The notes under the pieces: generated by a model
Told to the model about the DNA's origin: nothing
What the model saw: only the letters and a program-made list of their open reading frames with translations
Databases searched by the model: none
Translations under genes and position numbers: made by a program
Origin: Allobogoriella alba
GTDB taxonomy: Bacteria; Actinomycetota; Actinomycetes; Actinomycetales; Actinomycetaceae
Reading direction: 5' to 3'
Assembly (NCBI RefSeq): GCF_042665525.1
Contig: NZ_JBHTCQ010000001.1
Span: 682,001-746,000 of the forward strand
Length of the DNA stretch: 64,000 nt
Part shown: in pieces, positions 1-8,942 of the stretch
Position numbering within the stretch: the stretch's first letter is position 1
Layout of the letters: each line of letters starts with the position of its first letter

Positions 1-662
1 ACGACCGCACCCTCGCGGACATCCCCACGGCGGACCGGCTCGCCGAGCTCGAGTTCGAGCTGCCGCTCGCCGGCGGCGACCTGACCGGCACGGCCGCCGC
101 GGCGACCCTGACCGACCTCGCGGACCTGCTGCGACGTCACCTGCCGGGCGACGACGTCTTCGCGCCGTACGCCGACGAGCTCGCCCGGCTGGACCGGCAC
201 ACCGACCGCACCCGGCCCGCCGCCCGGCTGCTGGGTTACCTCACCGGCAGCATCGACGCCGTCCTGCGCATCCGCTCCGGACCGGAGGTGCGGTACCTCG
301 TCGTGGACTACAAGACCAACCGGCTGGGCCCGATGGAGGAACCGCTCACCGCGTGGGACTACCGGCCGGAGTCGATGGCCGAGGCGATGATGCGGGCGCA
401 CTACCCGCTGCAGCTGCTGCTGTACTCCGCGGCGCTGCACCGCTTCCTGCGGTGGCGGCAGCCCGGCTACGACCCGGAGGTGCACCTCGGCGGCGGGCTG
501 TACCTGTTCGTCCGCGGCATGTGCGGTCCGCAGACGCCGGTGGTCGAAGGCACTGGCGGCACCCCGTACGGGGTGATGGCGTGGCGGCCGCCCGCGCGGC
601 TCGTCGTCGCGCTCTCGGCGCTGCTGGACGGCACGCGTGACCGGACGGAGGCACGCCCATGA
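1..662 (+). CDS. recB: RecBCD nuclease/helicase subunit RecB, C-terminal part
   Basis: Only the last 219 codons are visible; the frame is open from base 3 and the 5' part lies outside the window. This is the RecB-family nuclease domain, which degrades DNA ends during double-strand-break repair. The metal-binding Asp sits in GSIDAVLR, followed by the Asp and Lys of VVDYKTN and the YPLQLLLYSAALHRFL helix that supports the active site. The stop overlaps the recD start by 4 nt (ATGA), so the two are translationally coupled. RecBCD in actinobacteria usually works alongside AdnAB; recC would be expected just upstream. The family call is firm, supported by motif order and by recD immediately downstream. 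Confidence 0.93.
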   Translation, partial: DRTLADIPTADRLAELEFELPLAGGDLTGTAAAATLTDLADLLRRHLPGDDVFAPYADELARLDRHTDRTRPAARLLGYLTGSIDAVLRIRSGPEVRYLVVDYKTNRLGPMEEPLTAWDYRPESMAEAMMRAHYPLQLLLYSAALHRFLRWRQPGYDPEVHLGGGLYLFVRGMCGPQTPVVEGTGGTPYGVMAWRPPARLVVALSALLDGTRDRTEARP

Positions 663-2665
663 CGGCCGAGGTGGTCACCGACGTCCGGCGGGCGCTGCAC
701 GCCCCGCCGCTGCTCGCCACGTTCAACGCGGCCGGCCTGCTCGCCGCACCGGACATCCACGTCGCGACCCGTCTCGGGCGCCTGACCGGCGAGGGCGAGG
801 AGTCGGTGCTGCTCGCCGTCGCGCTGGCCGTGCGGGCCGTCCGCGCGGGCTCGGTGTGCGTGCGGCTGGGCGACCCGGAGGAGCTGGCCGCCCTGGCCGT
901 GCCGGAGGCCGAGGACCCCGACGCCGACGCGGCCGCGCCGCAAGACCTGCCGTGGCCCGAGCCCGCCGCGTGGGCGGAACGGCTCCGTGCCAGCCCGCTG
1001 GTCTCCGTCGGTGTGGACGGGCCGGCCGACCTGCCCGTGCGGTGGGTCGACGGACGGCTGTACCTGGACCGGTACTGGCGGGACGAGCTGCTGGTGCGCC
1101 GCGCCGTCGACGCCCGCCTCGGCGAACGCGTCCCGGGCATCGACGACGACCGGCTGGCGGCGGCCGTCCACCGCCTCTTCCCGGCCGCCGGTGACGACCG
1201 GCAGCGGCTCGTCGCCGCGCTCGCCACCCACGGCCGGTTCACCGTCCTGACCGGCGGGCCCGGGACCGGGAAGACGACGACGGTCGCCCGGCTGCTCGCG
1301 GTCCTGCAGGACGTGAGCGGTGGCGGGCTGCGGGTGGCCCTGGCCGCCCCGACCGGCAAGGCCGCCGCCCGGTTGCAGGAGGCGGTGCACCGTGAGGTGG
1401 CGGGCCTGGAGCCGGAGGACCGCGCCCGGATCGGAGACCCGCCGGCCAGCACCGTGCACCGGCTGCTCGGCTGGAGGCCCGGCTCCTCCACGCGGTTCCA
1501 GCACGACGCAGGCCACCACCTCCCGCACGACGTCGTGGTGGTCGACGAGACGTCGATGGTCTCCCTCTCACTCATGGCACGGCTGCTCGAGGCCCTGCGC
1601 CCGGACGCCCGCCTGGTGCTGGTGGGCGACCCGGACCAGCTCGCCTCCGTCGAGGCCGGCGCGGTGCTCGGCGACCTCACCGCCCGCCGCCCCCTCCCCG
1701 CGAGTCGTCAACCTTGTGCCGACTCGTCAAACTTGTCCGCGCCTCCCGTGCCTGCCGGGCTCGTGCCCGCCACGCTCGGGGACGAGGAGCACGAGCGGCT
1801 GCGCGCCGGCGTCGTCCGCCTCACGCAGGTGCACCGGCAGGCGGCGGACAGCCGGATCCTGCCCCTCGCCGACGCGATCCGCGCCGGGGAGGCGGACCGG
1901 GTGCTCGAGCTGCTGCGCGACGGCGGAGGTGGGGTGGAGTTCGTCGAGATCGCGGGGGAGCGGCCCGCCGAGGAGGAGATCCGGCCCGTCCGGGAGGACG
2001 CCGTGGCCGCGGGCTCCCGGTTGGTGACGGCGGCACGCGCCGGTGATGCCACGGGTGCCTTGAAGGCCCTGGAGGAGCACCGCCTCATGCTCGCCCACCG
2101 CCGCGGGCCCGCCGGCGTCGCGCACTGGGCGGCGCTCGTCGAGGAGTGGGTGAGCGAGGCGGTCGGCGGGCATCCCGGAGCCGGGTTCGGCGGTCGGGAG
2201 GAGACTCCGTGGTACCTGGGCAGGCCGCTGCTGGTGACGGCGAACGACCGTGAGACCGGCCTGTACAACGGCGACACCGGTGTGGTGGTCGCGGTCGGCG
2301 GGGGCGGCACCGCGGGCGGGGACAGCGAGCCGAGCCCGCTTTGGGACGAGGACGTCGAGGTGATCGCCGCGTTCGGCGATCCCGCCGCGCCTCTGACGAT
2401 CCGGCCGCACCGCCTGCCACCGGTGGAGACCGTGCACGCGATGACCGTCCACCGCGGCCAGGGCAGCCAGTTCCGCACCGTGTCGCTGGTCCTGCCGCCG
2501 TCGACGTCCCCGCTGCTCAGCCGCGAGCTGCTCTACACGGCGGTGACCCGGGCACGGGAGTCGGTGCGGGTGGTCGGCGCCGCGGACGCGGTGCGGACCG
2601 CCGTCGAGCGGCCGGTGCGCCGGGCGTCGGGGCTGCGTGACCCGCTGCCGTTGAACGGAGGCTAG
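659..2665 (+). CDS. recD: RecBCD helicase subunit RecD
   Basis: 668 residues, a normal length for actinobacterial RecD, the 5'-3' helicase motor of RecBCD. An N-terminal all-helical region is followed by the Walker A loop GGPGTGKTTT near residue 200, Walker B VVVDETSM near 294, LVGDPDQLASVEAGAVLGDL (motif III) and the C-terminal UvrD_C_2 motor part with VHAMTVHRGQGSQF and LYTAVTRARE. Start ATG overlaps the recB stop. Odd: just after motif III, residues about 348-361 (ASRQPCADSSNLSA) are encoded by two 19-bp near-repeats that are visibly less G+C-rich than the flanks. The frame stays open through it, and the HR motif follows (LTQVHRQ), so the gene is probably functional. Confidence 0.95.
   Translation: MTAEVVTDVRRALHAPPLLATFNAAGLLAAPDIHVATRLGRLTGEGEESVLLAVALAVRAVRAGSVCVRLGDPEELAALAVPEAEDPDADAAAPQDLPWPEPAAWAERLRASPLVSVGVDGPADLPVRWVDGRLYLDRYWRDELLVRRAVDARLGERVPGIDDDRLAAAVHRLFPAAGDDRQRLVAALATHGRFTVLTGGPGTGKTTTVARLLAVLQDVSGGGLRVALAAPTGKAAARLQEAVHREVAGLEPEDRARIGDPPASTVHRLLGWRPGSSTRFQHDAGHHLPHDVVVVDETSMVSLSLMARLLEALRPDARLVLVGDPDQLASVEAGAVLGDLTARRPLPASRQPCADSSNLSAPPVPAGLVPATLGDEEHERLRAGVVRLTQVHRQAADSRILPLADAIRAGEADRVLELLRDGGGGVEFVEIAGERPAEEEIRPVREDAVAAGSRLVTAARAGDATGALKALEEHRLMLAHRRGPAGVAHWAALVEEWVSEAVGGHPGAGFGGREETPWYLGRPLLVTANDRETGLYNGDTGVVVAVGGGGTAGGDSEPSPLWDEDVEVIAAFGDPAAPLTIRPHRLPPVETVHAMTVHRGQGSQFRTVSLVLPPSTSPLLSRELLYTAVTRARESVRVVGAADAVRTAVERPVRRASGLRDPLPLNGG
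1702..1739 (+). repeat. Two tandem 19-bp near-identical repeats inside recD
   Basis: Unit 1 is GAGTCGTCAACCTTGTGCC (1702-1720) and unit 2 is GACTCGTCAAACTTGTCCG (1721-1739); 15 of 19 positions agree. Both are much richer in A+T than the surrounding recD sequence. 38 bp on its own is not a multiple of 3, but the gene frame is intact, so any insertion must have included flanking bases or been compensated. Confidence 0.7.
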
Positions 2666-2776
2666 GTGACTCGACTGTCAGGACGGATCGCGCCGGTCTC
2701 CTGAGCCACGTGGACGGGAAGGAACGGTGCGGCAAAGACGTGGCCGTCCGCCGTCGGGCTGGCCTACCGTCCGGCT

Positions 2777-3412
2777 GTGTCCGCTTACGTCCGTCCGCCG
2801 CTGCCGCGCCAGGTCTTCCGCGACGCCGACGGCAAGCCGTTCGAGTACGGCGAGCGGTGGGGCGTGGGCGGGCCGCCGGAGGAGACCTACAGCCACGACT
2901 CGCATCCCGAGCGGTTCGCCCCGCTGCACGAGGTGGCCGATGCTCTCGTCGAGCATCTGGTCGCGACCTACGACGTCGAGCTCAGGACCGAGCCGTGGGA
3001 CCGGGCGGCCGAGCGCCGTTGGCAGGACGCGGCGCGCGTGGTCGGCCTACGCCCCCGGGCGTCCGAGGCGGCGCCATTGACGCTGGTGTACACGGACTAC
3101 CCGGGCCTGCTGCTCGAGGCCGGCGAGCTGACGACGTTCCACTTCCCAAACTGCGGGTGCGACGCGTGCGACGAGCCTCTCGCGGTCCAGGTCGACGAGC
3201 TCGAGCAGCACGCCTTCGCCGTGGTGGAGGGCCGGTTTGCCGAGTGGGTCCGGGTGGGCGCTGCGCGGTGGGAGTGGCACTGGATCGGCCTGTCGGACGG
3301 CGAGGCCTCCGGCGAAGGCAGGAGTCGTATGCCGTGGCCGACGGTCTGGTCGGTCCGCCGTCGCCTGGGCTCGTTGCCGGACGGTCGCTGGCAGCCCTGG
3401 CCGCGCCGGTAG
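2777..3412 (+). CDS. Hypothetical protein, DUF6226-like, with a CDACDE motif
   Basis: 211 residues with a GTG start. I recall similar actinobacterial proteins under the name DUF6226, but this assignment is from memory and no function is known. Visible: an N-terminal PPLPRQVFRDADG stretch, a middle segment LVYTDYPGLLLEAGELTTFHFPNCG, then GCDACDEP, whose two Cys with Cys/Asp neighbours could bind a metal, and a Trp-rich end (WEWHWIGL). No signal peptide or membrane segment. A TACCGT hexamer at 2765-2770, six bases before the GTG, fits a leaderless promoter; there is no good ribosome binding site. It stands alone between recD and the convergent sugar operon. Confidence 0.6.
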   Translation: MSAYVRPPLPRQVFRDADGKPFEYGERWGVGGPPEETYSHDSHPERFAPLHEVADALVEHLVATYDVELRTEPWDRAAERRWQDAARVVGLRPRASEAAPLTLVYTDYPGLLLEAGELTTFHFPNCGCDACDEPLAVQVDELEQHAFAVVEGRFAEWVRVGAARWEWHWIGLSDGEASGEGRSRMPWPTVWSVRRRLGSLPDGRWQPWPRR

Positions 3413-3416
3413 CCGA

Positions 3417-4379
3417 TCACGAACCGCGCTTCCGGATCGCCAGCTCGACCAGGGCGGTCGACCCCGACGCGAGCTCGGCGGCGACCGTCGCGCTGTCCGT
3501 GCCCTCCGGTGCCCGGACGACGGCGACGACCCGGTCGGTGACCTCGTCGCCCGCGGTCGGGGCCGGTTCGGAGGCCGCGATCGGCGCGCCGTCGTCGACG
3601 ACGACCGCCTGCTCGAAGGGCCACTCCGATCCGGCCACGATGTCGACCTGGAACCTGGTGCGGTCCGCGCGGTGCCACGCGGCGAACCACTCCAACGGCC
3701 GGCCGTCCGACGTGCGGCTCGCGCTGCACAGCAGCAGCACCGGGCTGCCACGCTCCAGGCCCAGCCGCTCGGCGACGTCGGCCTCGGCCGCTACGGCCTC
3801 GACGGTGCGGAAGCCCGAGTGCACGTGCAGGCCGTAGACGTCTCGAAGGTGCGCGTACAACGACCGGTCGGTCAGGTCGAACCGTTCCAGGCCCGGGCAG
3901 CGCTCGGAGGCGAGATACGTGCGCACGTACGCCAGCACCCTGCCCTCGACCGAGCGCACCCGGTCGATACGGACGGCCTCGTTGACGCCGAGGAACTCCC
4001 GCACCTCCCGCGGCACCGGCTCGAGCGCCTGGTACACCACCCGGGTCTCCACCCGCATGCCCATCCGGGTGAGGTCGTCGTAGAAGCCCGTGGCGCGCTG
4101 GACGAACCGCTCCGAGAGCTTCGGCTCCGCCACGAAGGACCCGCGGCCACGCTCGGTCCGTACCGTTCCGGCCTGCGCCAGGTGCTGCAGGGCCTGGCGG
4201 ACCACGGATCGGGACAGCTGGTAGCGGGCGCAGATCTCGCTCTCGGAGGGCAGCATGTCGCCCGGCCGGTACGCCCCCTGCTCGATCTCGCTCCGCAGGG
4301 CCTCCTCGAGCTGCCGGTAGAGCGGGACGTTGCTGCTGCGGTCGATGGCCGGTGCCGCCGCCCGGCGTGTCCCGCTCAC
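3417..4379 (-). CDS. GntR-family regulator, HutC/UTRA type, with C-terminal extension
   Basis: 320 residues. The N-terminal winged helix-turn-helix spans about residues 15-85 (PLYRQLEEALRSEIEQGAYRP, ARYQLSRSVVRQALQHL). The UTRA effector domain follows to about residue 250 (FYDDLTRMGMRVETRV, FRTVEAVAAEADVAERLGL, LEWFAAWHRADR). UTRA domains bind small metabolites, often sugar phosphates. The GTG start overlaps the kinase stop (GTGA), making this the last gene of the sugar operon and probably its local regulator. Roughly 65 residues lie beyond the usual UTRA end, containing two VV-rich strands; most family members stop near 245 residues. A likely operator is the inverted repeat at 12470-12498 at the head of the operon (inference). 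Confidence 0.88.
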   Translation of the reverse strand: MSGTRRAAAPAIDRSSNVPLYRQLEEALRSEIEQGAYRPGDMLPSESEICARYQLSRSVVRQALQHLAQAGTVRTERGRGSFVAEPKLSERFVQRATGFYDDLTRMGMRVETRVVYQALEPVPREVREFLGVNEAVRIDRVRSVEGRVLAYVRTYLASERCPGLERFDLTDRSLYAHLRDVYGLHVHSGFRTVEAVAAEADVAERLGLERGSPVLLLCSASRTSDGRPLEWFAAWHRADRTRFQVDIVAGSEWPFEQAVVVDDGAPIAASEPAPTAGDEVTDRVVAVVRAPEGTDSATVAAELASGSTALVELAIRKRGS

Positions 4380-5902
4380 CGCGCCCCCTCGATCATGTCG
4401 AACACCGAGTCCAGCGCGTCGCCCATCGCCCGGTGCGCGGGCTGGAGGCGTCCGTACACCTCGTGCGCCTCGGGTCGCGGACGGACCGGCTCCCGGGTGC
4501 TCTGCCAGGACTCGATCGTGGCGACCATGTCCGGTGCGTGTCCGGTGGCGGCCGCGGCCACCAGCGCGTCGCCGAGCACTCCCGCCTCCGGGACCACCGT
4601 CGGCACCCAGTCGATGCCGAGGACGTCGGCCTTGATCTGGTTCCACAGCCCGCTCGCCGCACCGCCGCCGAGCGCCCGCGCCTCGGTGAGGGCGCCGCCG
4701 CCGGCAGCGGCCGCGAGCCGCGCCCACTCGGCGTACTCGAACGCCACCCCCTCGAGGATCGCGCGGTACAGGTGGCCACGGCCGTGCTGCGCGGTCAGCC
4801 CCACCCAGGCACCACGCGCATGCGGTGACGGCGGAAGGACCCGGCCCTGCACGTGCGGGTACCACAGCAGCCCGTCACTGCCCGGCGGGACCTCGGCGGC
4901 CAGCGCCTCCAGCAGGTCGTAGGCCGCGGGTGCCTCGAGCTCCTCCAGCCCGGCCACCTCGCCGGCGAACCACGGCGGCGCGAGCCCGCCGCCGTTGATG
5001 AACGCCAGGTTGAGGAAGGTCCCGGGCACGATGCCCCGGGTGGCCATGAGGGTGTGACGCTCCTGATCCGGGTGGAAGTCGTCCAGGCAGATCGCCAGCA
5101 CGCTCGCGGTCCCGGCGACGTCGAAGGCGCGGCCGGGCAGCACCGCGCCGGCCCCCAGCGACGCGGCGGTCGTGTCGCCCGCACCGGCGGCCACGGGAGT
5201 GCCCGCCGGCAGGCCCGTAGCCTCCGCCGTCGCGCGCGTCACCTCCCCGACGACCTCGGTCGGCGCGACGATCCGCGGCAGCACCTCCGGCGGGACACCG
5301 AAGGCCTCGAGGAGCTCGGCAGACCAGGTGCCGGCGCGGGTGTCGGCGAGGTTCGAGAAGTGCAGGTGCGTGTGGTCGACGAACGCCTCGTCGCCGGTCA
5401 GGCCGGCGGCCCGCGCGGCGACGAAGGAGCCGATGGGCACGAACCGGTGGATGCGTGCGAACGTCTCCGGTTCCTGCTCGCGCCACCACAGGATCTTCGG
5501 GCCGTGGGCGTAGGTCGGCGGGCAGCCGGCGAGCTCGACGACCCGCCCGGCGGCCTCCGACATCCGCTCGATGTACGGCTCGCACCGGGTGTCGAGCCAC
5601 GAGTCGTACCGGGTGACGGGGCGAAGTTCGGCATCGACCGCCCCGATCCCGGACATCTGGCCCGAGAACGCCACGGCGGCGACGTCGGCGGCCCGGCCGG
5701 ATACCGCGAGCGCCCGGCCGATCACCGCGTGGGCGGACGCCTCGATCACCAACGGGTCCTGCTCGACCCAGCCCGGCCGCGGCCGCGACAGCGGGACCTC
5801 CTGGTGCGCCTCGCCCAGGAGCGTGCCGGACTCGTCCACGACCGCGGCCTTCGACCCGGTGGTGCCCAGGTCGCAGCCGACGAAGACAGGTGACCTGCTC
5901 AC
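4376..5902 (-). CDS. FGGY-family carbohydrate kinase
   Basis: 508 residues, typical for the xylulokinase/glycerol-kinase fold. It phosphorylates a sugar or polyol in the cytoplasm with ATP. N-terminal phosphate loop DLGTTGSKAAVVDESG, substrate-side WVEQDP and SGQMSGIGAVD, the catalytic-Asp motif AGAGDTTAASLGAG near residue 240, and the C-terminal signature region ALGGGAASGLWNQIKADVLG. The stop overlaps the regulator start, and its own start overlaps the zinc dehydrogenase stop by 4 nt. Xylulokinase-like kinases act on pentuloses or tetritols; the exact substrate cannot be read from the sequence. With a dehydrogenase upstream it may phosphorylate a ketose made by that enzyme. Confidence 0.9.
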   Translation of the reverse strand: MSRSPVFVGCDLGTTGSKAAVVDESGTLLGEAHQEVPLSRPRPGWVEQDPLVIEASAHAVIGRALAVSGRAADVAAVAFSGQMSGIGAVDAELRPVTRYDSWLDTRCEPYIERMSEAAGRVVELAGCPPTYAHGPKILWWREQEPETFARIHRFVPIGSFVAARAAGLTGDEAFVDHTHLHFSNLADTRAGTWSAELLEAFGVPPEVLPRIVAPTEVVGEVTRATAEATGLPAGTPVAAGAGDTTAASLGAGAVLPGRAFDVAGTASVLAICLDDFHPDQERHTLMATRGIVPGTFLNLAFINGGGLAPPWFAGEVAGLEELEAPAAYDLLEALAAEVPPGSDGLLWYPHVQGRVLPPSPHARGAWVGLTAQHGRGHLYRAILEGVAFEYAEWARLAAAAGGGALTEARALGGGAASGLWNQIKADVLGIDWVPTVVPEAGVLGDALVAAAATGHAPDMVATIESWQSTREPVRPRPEAHEVYGRLQPAHRAMGDALDSVFDMIEGAR

Positions 5903-6855
5903 GGCGCCTCCAGGTCGACGACTGTGCGCAGCGCGGAGCCCGGTTCCGGCACCGTCACGGCGCCGGAGGCACCGGCCAGGTCGGTCCGCCGGACGGGCAG
6001 CCGAGCCAGGTCGACCGTGCCGCGGCGCACCAGCTCGGCGGCGGCCGCGTAGTCGACCAGGCCGCTGCCGGTGCTGCCGACGAGGGTCAGGTGGCGGTAG
6101 TGGACGAGGTTCGCGTCGACGCTCGCCCCGCCGGGGCTGCCGGCGAAGGCATGCACGACCCCGGCGGTCGCCACCCGCTCGAGGGCCCAGGTGAGCGCCT
6201 CCGCACCGGGGGCGGTGACGAAGACCGCGGCCGGCGGCTCACCGAGGCTCGCGACGACGTCGTCGTCGGGACCGAGCACCGCGTCGGCCCCCAGCTGGGC
6301 CGCCCGCGCACGCCGGTCGGGGGAGCGTTGGCACACCGCGACCCGGTGCCCCTCGGCCTGGAGCACCCACATCAGCAGCAGGCCCATCGCCCCTGCACCG
6401 ACTACGAGCGCGGGCCCGTCGAACGCGCCCGCGCGCCGCACGGCGTGCACGCAGCAGGCCAGCGGCTCCAGCAGCGGCGCCACGGCGAGCGGGACGCCGT
6501 CGAGCGGCACCGCGTGGGCGGCCGGCACCGCGACGGCCTGGGCGAGACCGCCGTCGCGGTCGATCCCGACGGCCTGCTTGTCCGGGCACAGGTTCGTCTG
6601 GCCGCGGCGGCAGGCGGCGCAGCGGCCGCAGCCTGTGTCCGGATGGACCCCCACCGGGGTGCCGTCGGCCAGTCGACCCGCCACCTCGTGGCCGGGGACG
6701 CGACCCACCAGCTGGCCCCTCGCCACCAGCTTGCGGTCGGTCGAGCAGATCGCGGCGCAGGCGACCTCGACGAGCACCTCGCCGGCGACCTGCCCCGGCC
6801 GGTCCAGCTCGGCGATCTCCACCGTTCCCGGACCGGTGATCCGCACAGCCCTCAC
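5899..6855 (-). CDS. Zinc-dependent medium-chain alcohol/polyol dehydrogenase
   Basis: 318 residues, somewhat short for the family (usually 340-350). Catalytic zinc ligands Cys37 (AAICSTD) and His56-Glu57 (PGHEVAG), and a full structural zinc set Cys76, Cys79, Cys82 and Cys90 (CGRCAACRRGQTNLC). The Rossmann fold carries VVGAGAMGLLLMWVLQAEG. These enzymes oxidise a secondary hydroxyl of polyols or sugars with NAD(P). Four-nt overlaps with both the kinase and the Gfo/Idh gene show tight coupling. Likely role: oxidise the imported polyol to a ketose for the downstream kinase (inference). Confidence 0.9.
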   Translation of the reverse strand: MRAVRITGPGTVEIAELDRPGQVAGEVLVEVACAAICSTDRKLVARGQLVGRVPGHEVAGRLADGTPVGVHPDTGCGRCAACRRGQTNLCPDKQAVGIDRDGGLAQAVAVPAAHAVPLDGVPLAVAPLLEPLACCVHAVRRAGAFDGPALVVGAGAMGLLLMWVLQAEGHRVAVCQRSPDRRARAAQLGADAVLGPDDDVVASLGEPPAAVFVTAPGAEALTWALERVATAGVVHAFAGSPGGASVDANLVHYRHLTLVGSTGSGLVDYAAAAELVRRGTVDLARLPVRRTDLAGASGAVTVPEPGSALRTVVDLEAP

Positions 6856-7883
6856 CCGGTCACCTCGCTCACCGCGACCGGGGTGCCGGACGCCATCGAC
6901 CGGTTGATCGCCAGCACCGTGGCGAGGGCCTGGTACCCGTCCTCAGCGGTGGTCCGCGGCTCCTCCTCCCCGCGCGCCGCGGCCACGAAGTGCCGGTCCT
7001 CGGCGCGGTACGCCTCCGCGAACAGGGACCGCCAGGACCGGACCGGGTCGGCGGTCGAGGACCCCGGGCGCACCAGGAGCGCGCCGCCCGCCTCGGTGGG
7101 CCCGCCGACCAGGAGCGTGCCCTCCGAGCCGTAGACCTCGACCCGCGCGTCGTAGCCGTAGTCCGCCGGGCAGGCCCCGTCGACCTGTGCGAGGGCGCCG
7201 TCGGACATCTCGAACGTGGCGGCCAGGACGTCGACGAAGCCCGGGTGGCTCTCTGCGATGTCCGGGCGCTTGGCCGCCCGGCCGACGGCATGGACCTTCA
7301 CCGGTTCCTGGCCGGAGAGCCACCGGACCGTGTCGATGTCGTGCGAGTTGACCTCCGCGGCGAGGCCGCCGGAGAGCTTGGTGTCCCACGCCCATTCCGG
7401 CGGCAGTCCCGGACCCCGGGTGGTCGACCGGACGAGCAAGGGCTCGCCGATGTCTCCGGCGGCGATGCGTTCCGCCACGCGCGCGAAACCCGCGTCGAAG
7501 CGACGCATGAACCCCATGAGGAGAACCCCCGGGGACGCCGCCGCGGCGTCTCGGACGCGACGGGCGCCGTCGAGGGTGTTCGAGATCGGCTTCTCGCACA
7601 GCACGTGCTTGCCCGCCGCCAACGCGGCGACGGCCACGTCGGCATGCACGGGGGTCGGTGCCGCGACGACGACGGCGTCCACGGCGTCGTCCGTCGCGGC
7701 GTCCAGCGGGTCGTGCAGGGTGCGGTCCACCCCGAGCTCCGCCGCGGCCGCGGCGCACGCCTCCTCGCTGCGGTCCGCCACCGCGACCAGGCGCGCGCCG
7801 GGGACACCGGCGGCGAAGTCCCGTCCGTGCACCATCCCTGCCCGGCCGGCCCCGACCAGGGCAACCCTCAGTGCTGTGCTCAT
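6852..7883 (-). CDS. Gfo/Idh/MocA-family oxidoreductase (inositol-dehydrogenase-like)
   Basis: 343 residues, the usual length. N-terminal Rossmann motif VALVGAGRAGMVHGRDFA; the conserved EKPISN at 97-102, whose Lys is catalytic in the family; GFMRRFD at 124-130; and the active-site pair His181-Asp182 in NSHDIDTVRWLSG. Closest in style to inositol 2-dehydrogenases (IolG), which oxidise cyclitols or pyranose sugars with NAD, but the family is broad and the substrate is unknown. It sits between the transporter permease and the zinc dehydrogenase. The gap to the permease is about 24 bases and holds a good ribosome binding site (GAGGAGAGAG). Confidence 0.9.
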   Translation of the reverse strand: MSTALRVALVGAGRAGMVHGRDFAAGVPGARLVAVADRSEEACAAAAAELGVDRTLHDPLDAATDDAVDAVVVAAPTPVHADVAVAALAAGKHVLCEKPISNTLDGARRVRDAAAASPGVLLMGFMRRFDAGFARVAERIAAGDIGEPLLVRSTTRGPGLPPEWAWDTKLSGGLAAEVNSHDIDTVRWLSGQEPVKVHAVGRAAKRPDIAESHPGFVDVLAATFEMSDGALAQVDGACPADYGYDARVEVYGSEGTLLVGGPTEAGGALLVRPGSSTADPVRSWRSLFAEAYRAEDRHFVAAARGEEEPRTTAEDGYQALATVLAINRSMASGTPVAVSEVTG

Positions 7884-7907
7884 GCGACTCTCTCTCCTCA
7901 GAAGGGC

Positions 7908-8942
7908 TCAGGTGGAGCTGCGCCTGCGCCGCCACTGGTCGAGGGCGACGACGGCGACGATGATCACGCCGGTGATGATGCGCTGCCAGAAGTCCGAGAC
8001 GCCGAGGATGTTCAGGCCGTTCGCGAGGACCCCGATGATGAACACCCCGATGATGGTGCCGCTCACCCGGCCCTGGCCGCCGTAGAGCGCGGTGCCGCCG
8101 ATGACGACGGCGGCGATCGTGTCGAGCTCGAGCAGCTCACCCATGAGGGCGTTGGCGCTGCTCAGCCGGCCGGCCAGCATCATCCCGGCGACGCCCGCGA
8201 GGAGGCCGGAGAACGCGTAGACGGCGATCTTGGTCCGCGCCACCGAGATGCCCGAGACGTGCGCGGCCTGCCGGTTGCCGCCGACCGCGACGATCGAGCG
8301 GCCCAGCCGGGTCCGGTTGAGGACGTACCAGCCGATCGCGCAGCACACCAGTGCCACGACGATGATCAGGGGGATCCGGCCGAGGTTGCCCGCACCGAGC
8401 GTGGCCACCGGCTCGGGGATCCGCCGGCCCTCGATCGCCTGCGCGAAGTCGGGCACCGGCAACCCGTCGGTGAGGACCAGGGCGACTCCGCGCACCGCGG
8501 TCAGCGATCCGAGCGTGACGATGATGTCCGGGACCTTCAGGACGGCGACGGCGAGCCCGTTGAGCAGCCCGACGGCGAACCCCGACAGCAGGCCGAGCCC
8601 GATCGCCACCGCCTCGGACAGGCCGAGATGCGCGTACGCGACGCCCATGATGGAGCCGGAGAGCGCGGCGGTCGCGGCGACGGAGAGGTCGATGCCCGCG
8701 GTGATGATGACCAGGGTCTGGCCCACCGCGAGGATCAGCACCACCGCGTACTGCCGCAGGATGTTCAGAAGGTTGTCGACCGTGAGGAACTCGTCCGTCA
8801 CCAGCGAGAAGACCAGGACGAGGGCGGCGAGGATGGCGACGGCGCCGCCGAACGAGCCGGCCTGGGCGGCCAGCCGGCGCAGCGGGCCGGCGTCGGCCCC
8901 CGAGCGGGTCGGGGAGGGGGTCCGGCGGGCGGTCTCAGACAC
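7908..8942 (-). CDS. Sugar ABC transporter permease, RbsC/XylH type (CUT2)
   Basis: 344 residues, strongly hydrophobic with 8-10 predicted membrane helices. Diagnostic family segments are LVLTDGLPVPDF, VGGNRQAAHVSGISVARTKIAVYAFSGLLAGVAGMMLAGRLSSANALMG (the cytoplasmic coupling region, shortened here) and ELDTIAAVVIGGTALYGGQGRVSGTIIG. CUT2 permeases work as dimers with a single double-domain ATPase, which is the next gene upstream (8935-10440) and overlaps this start by 8 nt. Substrates of the class are ribose, xylose, inositol, polyols or autoinducer-2. Confidence 0.94.
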   Translation of the reverse strand: MSETARRTPSPTRSGADAGPLRRLAAQAGSFGGAVAILAALVLVFSLVTDEFLTVDNLLNILRQYAVVLILAVGQTLVIITAGIDLSVAATAALSGSIMGVAYAHLGLSEAVAIGLGLLSGFAVGLLNGLAVAVLKVPDIIVTLGSLTAVRGVALVLTDGLPVPDFAQAIEGRRIPEPVATLGAGNLGRIPLIIVVALVCCAIGWYVLNRTRLGRSIVAVGGNRQAAHVSGISVARTKIAVYAFSGLLAGVAGMMLAGRLSSANALMGELLELDTIAAVVIGGTALYGGQGRVSGTIIGVFIIGVLANGLNILGVSDFWQRIITGVIIVAVVALDQWRRRRSST

